Shown here: piece by piece, positions 51,097-59,113 of the stretch | How positions within the stretch are numbered: position 1 is the first letter of the stretch | Layout of the letters: every line of letters starts with the position of its first letter | NCBI GenBank assembly: GCA_963769665.1 | Contig: CAVYMQ010000003.1 | Coordinates: forward strand, 868,001-932,000 | Length of the DNA stretch: 64,000 nucleotides | Source of the DNA: JACCTU01 sp963769665 | Lineage (GTDB): Bacteria > Actinomycetota > Thermoleophilia > Gaiellales > Gaiellaceae | Direction: 5' to 3' | Notes under the pieces: generated by a model | Told to the model about the DNA's origin: nothing | Database searches by the model: none | The model's input: the letters and a program-made list of their open reading frames with translations, nothing else | Translations under genes and position numbers: made by a program

Positions 51097-51699
51097 GTGA
51101 TCCGTACTGTCCCCGGAAGCGGCGGCTGGCTCGAAGTGGTCTGCGGGCCGATGTTCAGCGGCAAGAGCGAGGAGCTCATTCGCCGCCTTCGCCGGGCGGA
51201 GATCGCCGGGCAGCGGGTCCTGATCGTGAAGCCCCGGATCGACGACCGCTTCGACGTCTCGCACGTCGTCAGTCACGCCGGCGCGAAGATGCGCGCGGTT
51301 GCCGTCGGCGGCGCGGAGGACACGCTGCGCCGCGCGGAGGGCTACGACGTCATCGGCGTCGACGAGGCGCAGTTCTTCGAGCCCGCGATCGTCGATGTGG
51401 CGCTGGAGCTCGTCGCGCGAGGCAAGCGCGTCGTTGCCGCCGGGCTCGATCGCGACTTCCGTTGCGAGCCGTTCGGCCCGATGCCGCTGCTGCTCTGCCA
51501 CGCGGAGTTCGTCGACAAGCTGCAGGCCGTCTGCCACCAGTGCGGCGGCGCAGCGACGCGCACGCAGCGGCTCGTTGACGGCGAGCCTGCACCGTTCGAC
51601 GGCGCGACGATCCAGATCGGCGCGCTCGACTCGTACGAGGCACGCTGCAGCGCGTGCTACCGGGCCGGCGTCGTCGCCGCGCTCGGCGCAGTCGGCTAG
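51097..51699 (+). CDS. tdk: Thymidine kinase
   Basis: Salvage enzyme of 200 residues that phosphorylates thymidine with ATP in the cytoplasm. Walker A is GPMFSGKSEELIRR; DEAQFF is the Walker B with the catalytic glutamate; the lasso and Zn part has CHQC and CSAC; SYEARC completes the pattern of type II thymidine kinases. GTG start, leaderless. Confidence 0.95.
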   Translation: MIRTVPGSGGWLEVVCGPMFSGKSEELIRRLRRAEIAGQRVLIVKPRIDDRFDVSHVVSHAGAKMRAVAVGGAEDTLRRAEGYDVIGVDEAQFFEPAIVDVALELVARGKRVVAAGLDRDFRCEPFGPMPLLLCHAEFVDKLQAVCHQCGGAATRTQRLVDGEPAPFDGATIQIGALDSYEARCSACYRAGVVAALGAVG

Positions 51700-51702
51700 C
51701 AC

Positions 51703-51708
51703 TAGAGT
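51703..51708 (+). promoter_or_regulatory. -10 box for the PhzF gene (leaderless)
   Basis: TAGAGT, then eight bases, then ATG 51717; identical hexamer to that at 28983. Confidence 0.45.
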
Positions 51709-51716
51709 CACCCGCG

Positions 51717-52559
51717 ATGTCGACCTTCCGCTACGTCGTCGCCGACGTCTTCACCGACACGCCGCTCGCGGGCAACCAGCTCGCCGTGTTCACCGACGCA
51801 CGCGACATCCCCGACGAGCTCCTGCAGCCGTTGGCGAAGGAGATGGCGTTCAGCGAGACGGTCTTCGTCTACCCGACCGACGCCGAAGCGCACGTTCGGA
51901 TCCGGATCTTCACCCCGGCGACGGAGATCCCCTTCGCCGGCCACCCGACGCTCGGGACCGCGTTCGTGCTCGCGCAGCCGATGCAGCTCGAGGTGATCGC
52001 GATCGAGACGGGCTCGGGCGTCGTCCCGGTCTGGCTCGAGCGAGAGGGCCCGAAGATCGTGTTCGGCCGGATGCACCAGCCGATCCCGACGGTCGAGGAG
52101 TTCGACGAGGCGCCGCTGCTCGCGGCGCTCGGCGTCGAGCGCTCGGAGCTTCCCGTCGAGCTCTACGACAACGGCATGCGCTTCGTCTACGTCGCGCTTC
52201 GCAGCGAGGACGACGTGGCGGCGCTCGATCCCGACACCCGCGCGCTGAACCGTGTGCCCGGCTTCGGGGGCGTCAACTGCTTCGCGGGCTCCGGTGACCG
52301 CTGGAAGAACCGCATGTTCGCGCCCGGCAAAGGCGTGACGGAGGACCCGGCGACGGGCTCGGCGGCAGGCCCACTCGCCGTCCACCTCGCGCGCCACGGC
52401 CGCATCGGGTGGGGCGACGAGATCCGTATCTCGCAGGGCGCGGAGGTCGGTCGCCCATCGACGCTGTACGCGCGCGTGGACGGCTCAGCCGATGCGATCG
52501 AGCGCGTGGAAGTCGGCGGCTCCGCCGTCGTCGTCGCACGCGGCGAGTTCCGCCTCTAG
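51717..52559 (+). CDS. PhzF-family isomerase/epimerase
   Basis: Protein of 280 residues with the two-domain diaminopimelate-epimerase-like fold of PhzF. Motifs are FTDTPLAGNQLAVFTDA, EMAFSETVFV (catalytic glutamate), TPATEIPFAGHPTLGTA and VTEDPATGSAAGPLAVHL. PhzF itself acts in phenazine synthesis, but no other phenazine gene is present, so the substrate is open. The stop overlaps the convergent PfkB gene by four bases. Confidence 0.92.
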   Translation: MSTFRYVVADVFTDTPLAGNQLAVFTDARDIPDELLQPLAKEMAFSETVFVYPTDAEAHVRIRIFTPATEIPFAGHPTLGTAFVLAQPMQLEVIAIETGSGVVPVWLEREGPKIVFGRMHQPIPTVEEFDEAPLLAALGVERSELPVELYDNGMRFVYVALRSEDDVAALDPDTRALNRVPGFGGVNCFAGSGDRWKNRMFAPGKGVTEDPATGSAAGPLAVHLARHGRIGWGDEIRISQGAEVGRPSTLYARVDGSADAIERVEVGGSAVVVARGEFRL

Positions 52560-53359
52560 TGCCGGCGCTTGCGGTTCGTGAGGAGCAGCGCGACGAGCGC
52601 GGTCGCACGACGCGCGGCCGCGACCGGCCCGAGCCCGTCGCTCCGAGCCGCGAGATAGCCGACGCCGAAGACGTCGCCGCACCCGGTCAGGTCGACGCCC
52701 TGGATCGGGTGGCACGGGACGGGAGTCGTGTCGCCGCCCGCGTAGACGACGGAGCCTCGTGACCCGTACGTGACCACGACCTCCGGGACTCCGAGCCGCT
52801 TGATCGACTCCTCGTTCACGTTGCGCAGGATGACGCTCGCCTCTTCCTCGGCGAGCTTCAGGAACGTGACGTTGCGGAGGATGTCTCGATCGAACTGGTC
52901 GTCGAAGCGAACCGGCCCGACCTCGGCGCAGCGCACGAGCCCCTGGCCGTCGTACGAGACCTTGCGCCCGACCGCGAGCGCCTCCATCGTCTCGGCGGGG
53001 AAGTCGGTCTGGACGAGCGGGGCGACGTGTACCCATTGCGCGTCGCCGATCGCGGCGAGGTCGTCCGGTGTCCACGGGTCGCCGACGGCCTGCAGTTCCG
53101 TCGTCCTCACCTCGCCGTCGTAGCGCAATGCAAACGCTGCTGTCTGCTCCGCGTCGACCATCGTGAGCTGCAAGCCGAGCGCAGCCAGCGGTGGGACGAC
53201 CAGCGCGCGATTCTCCGGCGCACACTTCGCGACGATGTGGGCGCGCCGCTCGAGTAGGCGCAGCCCCTGGCCGCAGTGGTACGGGCCCCCGCCGAGCTGC
53301 GGACGTCCGTCGTCGATCACGTCGATCGCCACGTTTCCGAGGGCCACGAGGTTGCTCAC
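52556..53359 (-). CDS. PfkB-family carbohydrate/nucleoside kinase
   Basis: Ribokinase-fold kinase of 267 residues. The N-terminal part has VALGNVAIDVIDDGRPQLGG; the C-terminal anion hole and catalytic Asp are in GVDLTGCGDVFGVGYLAARS. It is somewhat shorter than sugar kinases such as RbsK. Substrate unknown. GTG 53357-53359 is the only plausible start; it lies 16 bases after the DtxR-family stop on the same strand. Confidence 0.85.
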   Translation of the reverse strand: MSNLVALGNVAIDVIDDGRPQLGGGPYHCGQGLRLLERRAHIVAKCAPENRALVVPPLAALGLQLTMVDAEQTAAFALRYDGEVRTTELQAVGDPWTPDDLAAIGDAQWVHVAPLVQTDFPAETMEALAVGRKVSYDGQGLVRCAEVGPVRFDDQFDRDILRNVTFLKLAEEEASVILRNVNEESIKRLGVPEVVVTYGSRGSVVYAGGDTTPVPCHPIQGVDLTGCGDVFGVGYLAARSDGLGPVAAARRATALVALLLTNRKRRH

Positions 53360-53375
53360 GATGTGGATCTTCGCG

Positions 53376-54035
53376 TTATTCGACGCCGATGCGGGCGGCA
53401 AGCTCGCGGGCGATCGCGTGGTCGGCTCCGCCGGCACGCACGACGACCGGGCCATCGAACGGCGCCTGGTTCGTCACCGCGACCCGCGCCCCAGGGATCA
53501 GACCGAGCTCGCCGAGGTACCGAAGGAGCTCGCGGTCGGAGTCCGGGACTCGCCGCACGGTCGCGGAGGCTCCGGCGTCGACGTCTGCGAGGGAGCGCTC
53601 CGGCGTGAGGTCGAGGTCGAGCTGGGCGCTCGGGATCGGGTCGCCATGTGGGTCGTGGGTCGGGAAGCCGAGCGAGGCGTCGATCAGCGCCTCGAGCTCC
53701 TCCGAGAGCGCGTGTTCGAGCCGGTCTGCCTCAGCGTGCACGGCCTCGAGTGGCAGGCCCAGTTGCGTCGAGAGGTACTGCTCGAGCAGCCTGTGGTGGC
53801 GGATCATCTCGATCGCGACGAGCTCGCCCCTTCTGGTCAAGCGCGCTCCGCGGTACGGCTCGTGCTCGGCCAGGCCGAGCTGGGCGAGCTTCTTCAGCAT
53901 CGCCGTCGCCGAGGCGGGCGCGACCCCCATCCGGCGGGCGAGCGCGGAGGTGGAGGCACGGCCACCGGCCTGGAGCTTGTAGAGCTCCTTCACGTAGTCC
54001 TGGACGGACGTGGAGAGGCTTGCGGTCTCGCTCAA
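53376..54035 (-). CDS. DtxR/MntR-family metal-dependent repressor
   Basis: Protein of 219 residues. The N-terminal winged helix (QDYVKELYKLQAGGRASTSA, LARRMGVAPASATAMLKKLA) is followed by the metal-binding dimerisation domain (IRHHRLLEQYLSTQLGLP, HAEADRLEHALSEELEALID) and a FeoA-type SH3 domain (LLRYLGELGLIPGARVAV). This is the long form found in DtxR/IdeR and some MntR proteins; iron or manganese is the expected co-repressor. TTG 54033-54035 is chosen because AGAGGA lies six bases upstream. The palindrome at 54042-54059 overlaps its promoter, so it should repress itself and the divergent operon. Confidence 0.92.
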   Translation of the reverse strand: MSETASLSTSVQDYVKELYKLQAGGRASTSALARRMGVAPASATAMLKKLAQLGLAEHEPYRGARLTRRGELVAIEMIRHHRLLEQYLSTQLGLPLEAVHAEADRLEHALSEELEALIDASLGFPTHDPHGDPIPSAQLDLDLTPERSLADVDAGASATVRRVPDSDRELLRYLGELGLIPGARVAVTNQAPFDGPVVVRAGGADHAIARELAARIGVE

Positions 54036-54041
54036 GGTTCC

Positions 54042-54059
54042 TCTAATATACAGTTTAGA
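54042..54059. promoter_or_regulatory. Palindromic operator between dtxR-type gene and multicopper oxidase gene
   Basis: TCTAA (54042-54046) and TTAGA (54055-54059) form an inverted repeat with an eight-base spacer. The spacer contains TATACA (54047-54052), a good -10 box eight bases before the GTG of the oxidase gene at 54061. The site is AT-rich in a very GC-rich neighbourhood and overlaps the ribosome-binding region of the divergent regulator, the expected place and form for a DtxR-family binding site. Confidence 0.7.
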
Positions 54060-54060
54060 C

Positions 54061-55053
54061 GTGACAAAAATCAGCCGGAAGAGGCTGCTCGGGGCCGCCG
54101 TGCCCCTCCTCGCCGCCGGCCCGCTGGCCCGGGTTGCGTTCGCCGAGACCGAGCACTCAGCGACCCACGAGGGCCACGACCAGATGCACGCCCCCGCCGG
54201 GCATGCGGCGATGATCGGGAACGAGGCGCCCTCGATCGCACGCGACCCTGCGATCGACGCCCTGCTCACGCCGCCACCGGCGCTGCCGCACAAGCCCGGC
54301 CAGGTGCGCGAGTACACGCTCGTCGCGCGCGACGTGGACATCGAGGTCGCGCAGGGCGTGCACTTCCCGGCGTGGACGTACAACGGCACCGCGCCGGGTC
54401 CTGTGATCCGCGCAACCGAGGATGACCTGCTGCGTGTGCACTTCCGCAACGAGGGCGCACACCCGCACACGATCCACTTCCACGGCATCCACCCCGCGAA
54501 CATGGACGGGGTCTTCGAGATCGTTCCGCCCGGCGGCGCGTTCACGTACGAGTTCCCGGCGAGGCCGTGGGGCATGCAGCTCTACCACTGCCACTCGACG
54601 CCGCTGAAGAAGCACATCCACAAGGGCCTCTACGGCGCGTTCATCATCGACCCCCCGAAGCCGCGCAAGCCTGCGCAGGAGCTCGTGATGGTGCTGAACG
54701 GCTTCGACACCGACGGAGACGGCTCGAACAACTTCTATGCCGTGAACGGCCCGGCGTTCTACTACGCGCGCTACCCGATCCGTGTCTCACGCTCGCAGAC
54801 GGTCCGCATCTATCTCGTGAACATCACCGAGTTCGACCTGATCAACTCGTTTCACCTCCACGGCGACTTCTTCCGGTACTACCGCACCGGCCGTGACGAG
54901 GTGGTCGAGTACACCGACAACGTGATCCTCGGACAGGGCGAGCGGGGGATCATCGAGATCGACTTCGCGAACACCGGCCGGTTCATGTTCCACGCGCACC
55001 AGTCGGAGTTCGCGGAGCTCGGCTGGATGGGCTTCTTCGACGTGGTCGAATGA
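54061..55053 (+). CDS. Two-domain multicopper oxidase
   Basis: Secreted or periplasmic-side copper oxidase of 330 residues. The N-terminus has SRKRLLG and a hydrophobic stretch ending AFAET, resembling an export signal (a Tat-like KR rather than RR). Copper sites: HTIHFHGIHP and LYHCHSTPLKKHIHKGLYG in domain 1, SFHLHGDFF and FMFHAHQSEFAELGWMG in domain 2. The type 1 cysteine is only in domain 1 (HCH); domain 2 has HAH. A His/Met-rich leader (HSATHEGHDQMHAPAGHAAM) may bind metal. GTG start, leaderless, under the operator. Coupled by ATGA to the ZIP transporter; probably iron or manganese oxidation before uptake. Confidence 0.88.
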   Translation: MTKISRKRLLGAAVPLLAAGPLARVAFAETEHSATHEGHDQMHAPAGHAAMIGNEAPSIARDPAIDALLTPPPALPHKPGQVREYTLVARDVDIEVAQGVHFPAWTYNGTAPGPVIRATEDDLLRVHFRNEGAHPHTIHFHGIHPANMDGVFEIVPPGGAFTYEFPARPWGMQLYHCHSTPLKKHIHKGLYGAFIIDPPKPRKPAQELVMVLNGFDTDGDGSNNFYAVNGPAFYYARYPIRVSRSQTVRIYLVNITEFDLINSFHLHGDFFRYYRTGRDEVVEYTDNVILGQGERGIIEIDFANTGRFMFHAHQSEFAELGWMGFFDVVE

Positions 55054-56207
55054 CGTCGGTCGCCGAGCGGTCATCCGGGGCGTGGCGCCTGTGGGCGCTC
55101 CTTCCGCTCGTTGCTCTCGTCGCAATCGTCGCGCTCTTCGCAACGACCGGCGGCTCGCTGATCGACCTGCTCGGGCGCACGCCGCCGCCGGCCGACGCCT
55201 TCGACGTTCGCGGCGTCGAGTTCAGGCCGGGCGAGATCAAGGTCCGCGTCACGAACCCTCAGCAGGAAGAGCTGACGATCGCGACCGTCACCGTCGACGA
55301 CGCGATCGTCCCGTTCAGCATCGACGGCCCGACCACGCTCGACCGCCTTCGCTCGGCGACGATCGTGATCCCGTACGCGTGGGTCGAGGACGAGCCGGTG
55401 CTGATCGGAATCACGAGCTCCTCCGGCATCGAGACGACGCACGAGGTGCCCGCGGCGTTCGAGACGCCGGAGCCGTCGCCCAAGGGATTCCTCGGCTTCG
55501 GCCTCATCGGGCTGCTCGTCGGCGTCGTCCCGGTCGGGCTCGGGCTCCTCTGGCTGCCGTCGCTGCGCCGGGCACGTCCGGAGTGGCTCGCCGCGTTCAT
55601 GGCCCTGACCGCCGGGCTGCTGACGTTCCTCGCGCTCGAGGCACTGTCCGAGGCATTCGAGCTGCAGGCCGCCCTGCCGTCGGCGCTCGGAGGCGCGGGG
55701 CTCGTGCTGCTCGGCTTCGTCGTCGCCTACCTGACGCTCACGTATCTCTCGCACAAGCTCGCCGCGCTGGCGACGCTCGTCGCGATCGGCATCGGTCTGC
55801 ACAACTTCGGAGAGGGGCTCGCGATCGGAACGTCGTTTGCGTTCGGCGAGCTCGCGCTCGGGACGTTTCTGATCATCGGCTTCATGATCCACAACGTGAC
55901 CGAGGGCCTTGGGATCGCAACGGCCGCGACCGAGGAGCGCCGAGTGTCGACCGCGCGGCTCGTGCTGCTCGTCCTGATCGCCGGCGCGCCCGCGATCCTC
56001 GGCACGTGGCTCGGCGGCTACGTCCGCAGCGACGTGCTCGGCGTCGTCTTCTTCGCGGCCGCCGCCGGCGCAGCGTTCGAGGTCGTGGTCGAGGTCGGGC
56101 GGTGGCTGCGCACGCGCGCGCCGGGCGGGTTGACGAGCGGCTGGGTGCTGGGCGGCTTTCTCGCGGGTGTCTCGATCATGTACGTGACCGGCGTGCTCGC
56201 CGGCTGA
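55050..56207 (+). CDS. ZIP-family metal transporter with extra N-terminal extracytoplasmic domain
   Basis: Protein of 385 residues. A first helix (ALLPLVALVAIVALFATTGG) is followed by a 110-residue beta-rich domain (FDVRGVEFRPGEIKVRVTNP, AWVEDEPVLIGITSSSGIET), then a ZIP core of about seven helices with the metal sites GLHNFGEGLAIGTS and IHNVTEGLGIAT. The N-terminal domain is cupredoxin-like in pattern and may receive metal from the oxidase. ATG overlaps the oxidase stop. ZIP proteins import Zn, Fe or Mn; the DtxR-family control favours iron or manganese. Confidence 0.88.
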   Translation: MTSVAERSSGAWRLWALLPLVALVAIVALFATTGGSLIDLLGRTPPPADAFDVRGVEFRPGEIKVRVTNPQQEELTIATVTVDDAIVPFSIDGPTTLDRLRSATIVIPYAWVEDEPVLIGITSSSGIETTHEVPAAFETPEPSPKGFLGFGLIGLLVGVVPVGLGLLWLPSLRRARPEWLAAFMALTAGLLTFLALEALSEAFELQAALPSALGGAGLVLLGFVVAYLTLTYLSHKLAALATLVAIGIGLHNFGEGLAIGTSFAFGELALGTFLIIGFMIHNVTEGLGIATAATEERRVSTARLVLLVLIAGAPAILGTWLGGYVRSDVLGVVFFAAAAGAAFEVVVEVGRWLRTRAPGGLTSGWVLGGFLAGVSIMYVTGVLAG

Positions 56208-57519
56208 GCGCGACTGCCACCACGGCGAGCGCGAACGCCGCGACGAAGCTCGGGATCGAAACGCCGATCGCGTCAAGCGCGCCCGTCGGCGGTCGCACGG
56301 ACTCCACCGCGTCGACCCACCAGCCGGGGCCGGTCGGGTGGAGCCACTGGTAGACGGCGAAGCCGACGAGCCAGGCGGCGAGCAGTGCCGGCCGGAAGGC
56401 AGGCGCGTCGAAGACGTCGCTGCGCGAGTAGCGCGCGCCGTTGAGCAGCCAATGCGCGAGGAGGACGCCGAGCAGCGGGACGAAGAACGCGCCGAGCAGG
56501 AAGAGGAAGTCCTGGTAGCGCCGCAGGTCGAACGCGAGCGCTCCGAGCGTCGCAGCGACCGAGACGAGCGCGACGAGCGCGCGCTGCGGAACGCGCGGGA
56601 CGAGGTTCTGGAGCGAGACTGCCGTCGAGTAGATGTTCGCGAACGCCTCGTCGGTCTCGTCGACAGTGACCGCGAGCACGGCGAGCGCGGCGGCGAGCCC
56701 CGCGCCGACGACCGCCGCGGGGAGCTCGGCGGGATCGGAGAGCCCCCGCGTGAGCACGAGCAGCACGCCGAGCACGAGCATCCAGGTCGCAGCGACGAAG
56801 TACCCGAGCCCGGCGCCCCACCACGCTGCGCGCCGGTCGCGTGAGAAGCGCGTGTAATCGGGGATCAACGGCACCCACGAGACGGTGATCGCGATCACGA
56901 GGTCCATCCCGATCCACATCGTCAGCCCGCCCTCGGGCTTCGCGTGCCAGAGCTCCGAGAGGTCGGCCTCCGAGAGCGCCCACCAGCTCAGGTACCCGAG
57001 CGACGCGAGCACGACATAGACCGCATAGCGGCGGATGAAGCGGCGGACGACGGACACCGGCCCCATCAGCGCCAGCGAGGCTGCGACTGCGCCGAAGACG
57101 AGCGTCCAGAACCACTGAGCGCCGACCCCGATCAGTTCGTCGGAGAGCGCCGCCGCGGCCGCCGCGATGATGATCAGCTCGAAGGTCGCCCAGCCCCAGC
57201 ACTGGAGCGTGTTCAGCACGGTCGGCGCGTACGAGCCGACGCGGCCGAGCGGCGCGCGCATCAACACCATCCCGGGAACGCGCGCGTCTGCACCGATCAG
57301 CCCTGCGCTCGCGAGCATCGCGTTGCCGATCAGCCCCCCGAGCAGGATCGCGAGCAGCGCGTCGCGAAGCGAGAGCGCCGGCACGAGGAGCGCGCCGACC
57401 ACGATCACGAGCAGCGAGACGCCGAGCGAGCCCCAGAGCAGTGCCTGGTCGACGAGGCCGAGGACCCGGAGGCGCTCCGGCACCGGCTCGATGCCCCAAC
57501 TGGTCGTGTGGTCGTCCAT
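56176..57519 (-). CDS. cytX: NCS1-family hydroxymethylpyrimidine/cytosine-type permease CytX
   Basis: Membrane carrier of 447 residues with about twelve helices of the nucleobase:cation symporter-1 family. Motifs include WGIEPVPERLRVLGLVDQAL, LGGLIGNAMLASAGLIGADA, VLNTLQCWGWATFELIIIAA and WVPLIPDYTRFSRDRRAAWW. The TPP riboswitch directly upstream identifies it as a likely importer of the thiamine precursor hydroxymethylpyrimidine. ATG 57519 has AGGGAG that abuts the aptamer. The 3' end overlaps the ZIP gene by 32 bases. Confidence 0.9.
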   Translation of the reverse strand: MDDHTTSWGIEPVPERLRVLGLVDQALLWGSLGVSLLVIVVGALLVPALSLRDALLAILLGGLIGNAMLASAGLIGADARVPGMVLMRAPLGRVGSYAPTVLNTLQCWGWATFELIIIAAAAAALSDELIGVGAQWFWTLVFGAVAASLALMGPVSVVRRFIRRYAVYVVLASLGYLSWWALSEADLSELWHAKPEGGLTMWIGMDLVIAITVSWVPLIPDYTRFSRDRRAAWWGAGLGYFVAATWMLVLGVLLVLTRGLSDPAELPAAVVGAGLAAALAVLAVTVDETDEAFANIYSTAVSLQNLVPRVPQRALVALVSVAATLGALAFDLRRYQDFLFLLGAFFVPLLGVLLAHWLLNGARYSRSDVFDAPAFRPALLAAWLVGFAVYQWLHPTGPGWWVDAVESVRPPTGALDAIGVSIPSFVAAFALAVVAVALSRRARRSRT

Positions 57520-57521
57520 GG

Positions 57522-57595
57522 CTCCCTTCGCCGGCATGACCCGGATCAGGTTCGACGGGTGTGATCTCAGCCTCTCGTCGAGGCACCCCGGTGCG
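57522..57595 (-). promoter_or_regulatory. TPP riboswitch (THI box)
   Basis: On the minus strand the conserved TPP aptamer elements appear in order: GGGGTGCC, GGCTGAGA, ACCC, GAACCTGATC and GGGTCATGCCGGCGAAGGG. The aptamer ends at the ribosome-binding site of cytX, so thiamine pyrophosphate should block translation start. A TACAGT box (57599-57604) sits at the right distance to start the RNA just before it. Confidence 0.95.
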
Positions 57596-57598
57596 TGG

Positions 57599-57604
57599 AC
57601 TGTA
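57599..57604 (-). promoter_or_regulatory. -10 box for the riboswitch-cytX transcript
   Basis: TACAGT on the minus strand, placing the 5' end of the RNA about 57591-57593, at the first aptamer stem. Confidence 0.5.
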
Positions 57605-57610
57605 ATCGAG

Positions 57611-58078
57611 GTGGGTACGGAGCCTCGCGTGAAGGTCGTCCTGAGAGTCGCCCGTATCGCGCGCTGGCTGGCGTACGCCGCTGCGTTCGCCGCGGCGATC
57701 CTCGTGTTCGCGCTCTACGACGAGGACTGGAAGGTCGGCGTGGCCGTGCTGGCGGCGGTGCCGGCAGTCGTGCTCTTCCTGTTCTCCACTGCGCTCGCGG
57801 AAGCGGCCGCGCTGCCCCAGCGCCTGCGCAACGTTCCGTCGGAGGCGGGCGAGCTCCAGGCTTCGCTCGCCCAGCTCTCGCGCGCCGAACGCGGGCGCTG
57901 GCTTCGTCCGCTGTGGCGCACCGGTCGGGCGGCGGCCGGCGCGCGCGACCTCGTCACGCCGTGGGCGCCGCTCCTGCCGCTCGTGAACATTCCCTTTCTC
58001 GTCGCCACGCTCGCGTCCGCGTTGGCGACACCGCTGCTCGTGTTGGGCGCGCTTGCCATGCTCGCCGTCTACGGCTGA
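57611..58078 (+). CDS. Small membrane protein, function unknown
   Basis: Protein of 155 residues, not recognised. It has an N-terminal helix pair (WLAYAAAFAAAILVFALY and VAVLAAVPAVVLFLFSTAL), an amphipathic middle (RLRNVPSEAGELQASLAQLS) and a C-terminal helix pair (PFLVATLASALATPLLVLG). Start is GTG 57611 or GTG 57629. It stands alone, between the riboswitch and the convergent modC. Confidence 0.6.
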   Translation: MGTEPRVKVVLRVARIARWLAYAAAFAAAILVFALYDEDWKVGVAVLAAVPAVVLFLFSTALAEAAALPQRLRNVPSEAGELQASLAQLSRAERGRWLRPLWRTGRAAAGARDLVTPWAPLLPLVNIPFLVATLASALATPLLVLGALAMLAVYG

Positions 58079-58084
58079 GCAAGC

Positions 58085-59113
58085 TTAGAGCGAGACGAGC
58101 CGCGCGCCGGTCGCCTTGAAGCTCGCCACGATCCGATCCCCCTCGCGCAGGCCGAGTGAGGCTGCGGCCTGCTGCGTGATCTCTGCGGTGAGCGGGCCGA
58201 CTCGCACGCGCACCCGGTTGCCGATCGGAACGATGCTCTCGATCGTGCCCAGAAGATGGTTTCGGGTCGAGTCGGCGGCGGGCGGCTCCAGTGCGAGCGA
58301 GACGTCCCACGGATAGACGATGGCGCCGACGCGACCCTCAGCCTGGTCGGACGACAGCAGACGCTGGCCTCCCTCGAGCGCGACCTCGGTCAGGCCGTCG
58401 CCGGTCGCCCTTGCCCAGCCGACGAGCAGGTTCGCTCCGGTGAACTGCGCGACGAAGGGGCTCGCCGGCGCCGCGATCAACTCGGAGGGCGTCCCGACCT
58501 GCACGAGCTTGCCCTCGTGGAGCACGCCGACTCGGTCGGCGAGCGCGGCTGCGTCCTCGTAGTCGTGCGTGACGACGATCGTCGGTAGCCCGCTCGCCCG
58601 CAGGTGAGCGCGCAACTCGGCGCGGACGTGCGCGCGTGTCTGGGCATCGAGCGCGCCGAGCGGCTCGTCCAGGAGCAGGACTGCGGGCTCGCGTGCGAGT
58701 GCGCGCGCGAGCGCGACCCGCTGACGCTCGCCGCCCGAGAGTCGGCCGGGCCGCTCATCCGCCAGCGCGGTCAGGCCGTACGCCTCGATCAGCTCGGCCG
58801 CGCGAGCCCGCCCGCCGTAGGCGACGTTTTTCGCAACTGTGAGGTGCGGGAAGAGCGCGTAGTCCTGAAACACGAGCCCAACGGACCGCCGCTCGGGCGC
58901 GAGGTCGATGCCGCGTTCGCTGTCGAGCCACGCGTTCGTGCCGACGACGACCCGTCCGCTTGCACGCTCGAGGCCGGCGATCGCGCGCAGCGCCGACGAC
59001 TTCCCGCTCCCCGAGGGCCCGACGAGCGCGAGCGTCTCCGCGCCTACGCCGAGGTCGAGTCGGAGATCGAAGGCGCGACGAGGAAGGGAGAACGAGAGCT
59101 CGAGCGTGTCCAT
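58085..59113 (-). CDS. modC: Molybdate ABC importer ATPase ModC
   Basis: Nucleotide-binding subunit of 342 residues. Walker A is GPSGSGKSS, signature LSGGERQRVALARAL, Walker B LLLLDEPLGALDAQ, switch IVVTHDYEDAAALAD. The C-terminal TOBE/MOP domain is present (VRVRVGPLTAEITQQAAASL). The start ATG 59113 gives the typical opening LELSFSLPRRAFDLRLDL and overlaps the modB end by 70 bases. Confidence 0.9.
   Translation of the reverse strand: MDTLELSFSLPRRAFDLRLDLGVGAETLALVGPSGSGKSSALRAIAGLERASGRVVVGTNAWLDSERGIDLAPERRSVGLVFQDYALFPHLTVAKNVAYGGRARAAELIEAYGLTALADERPGRLSGGERQRVALARALAREPAVLLLDEPLGALDAQTRAHVRAELRAHLRASGLPTIVVTHDYEDAAALADRVGVLHEGKLVQVGTPSELIAAPASPFVAQFTGANLLVGWARATGDGLTEVALEGGQRLLSSDQAEGRVGAIVYPWDVSLALEPPAADSTRNHLLGTIESIVPIGNRVRVRVGPLTAEITQQAAASLGLREGDRIVASFKATGARLVSL

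Noticed and set aside
51717..52559. Phenazine biosynthesis because of the PhzF-family protein
   Set aside because: PhzF-like proteins are widespread and no other phenazine gene is in the window.
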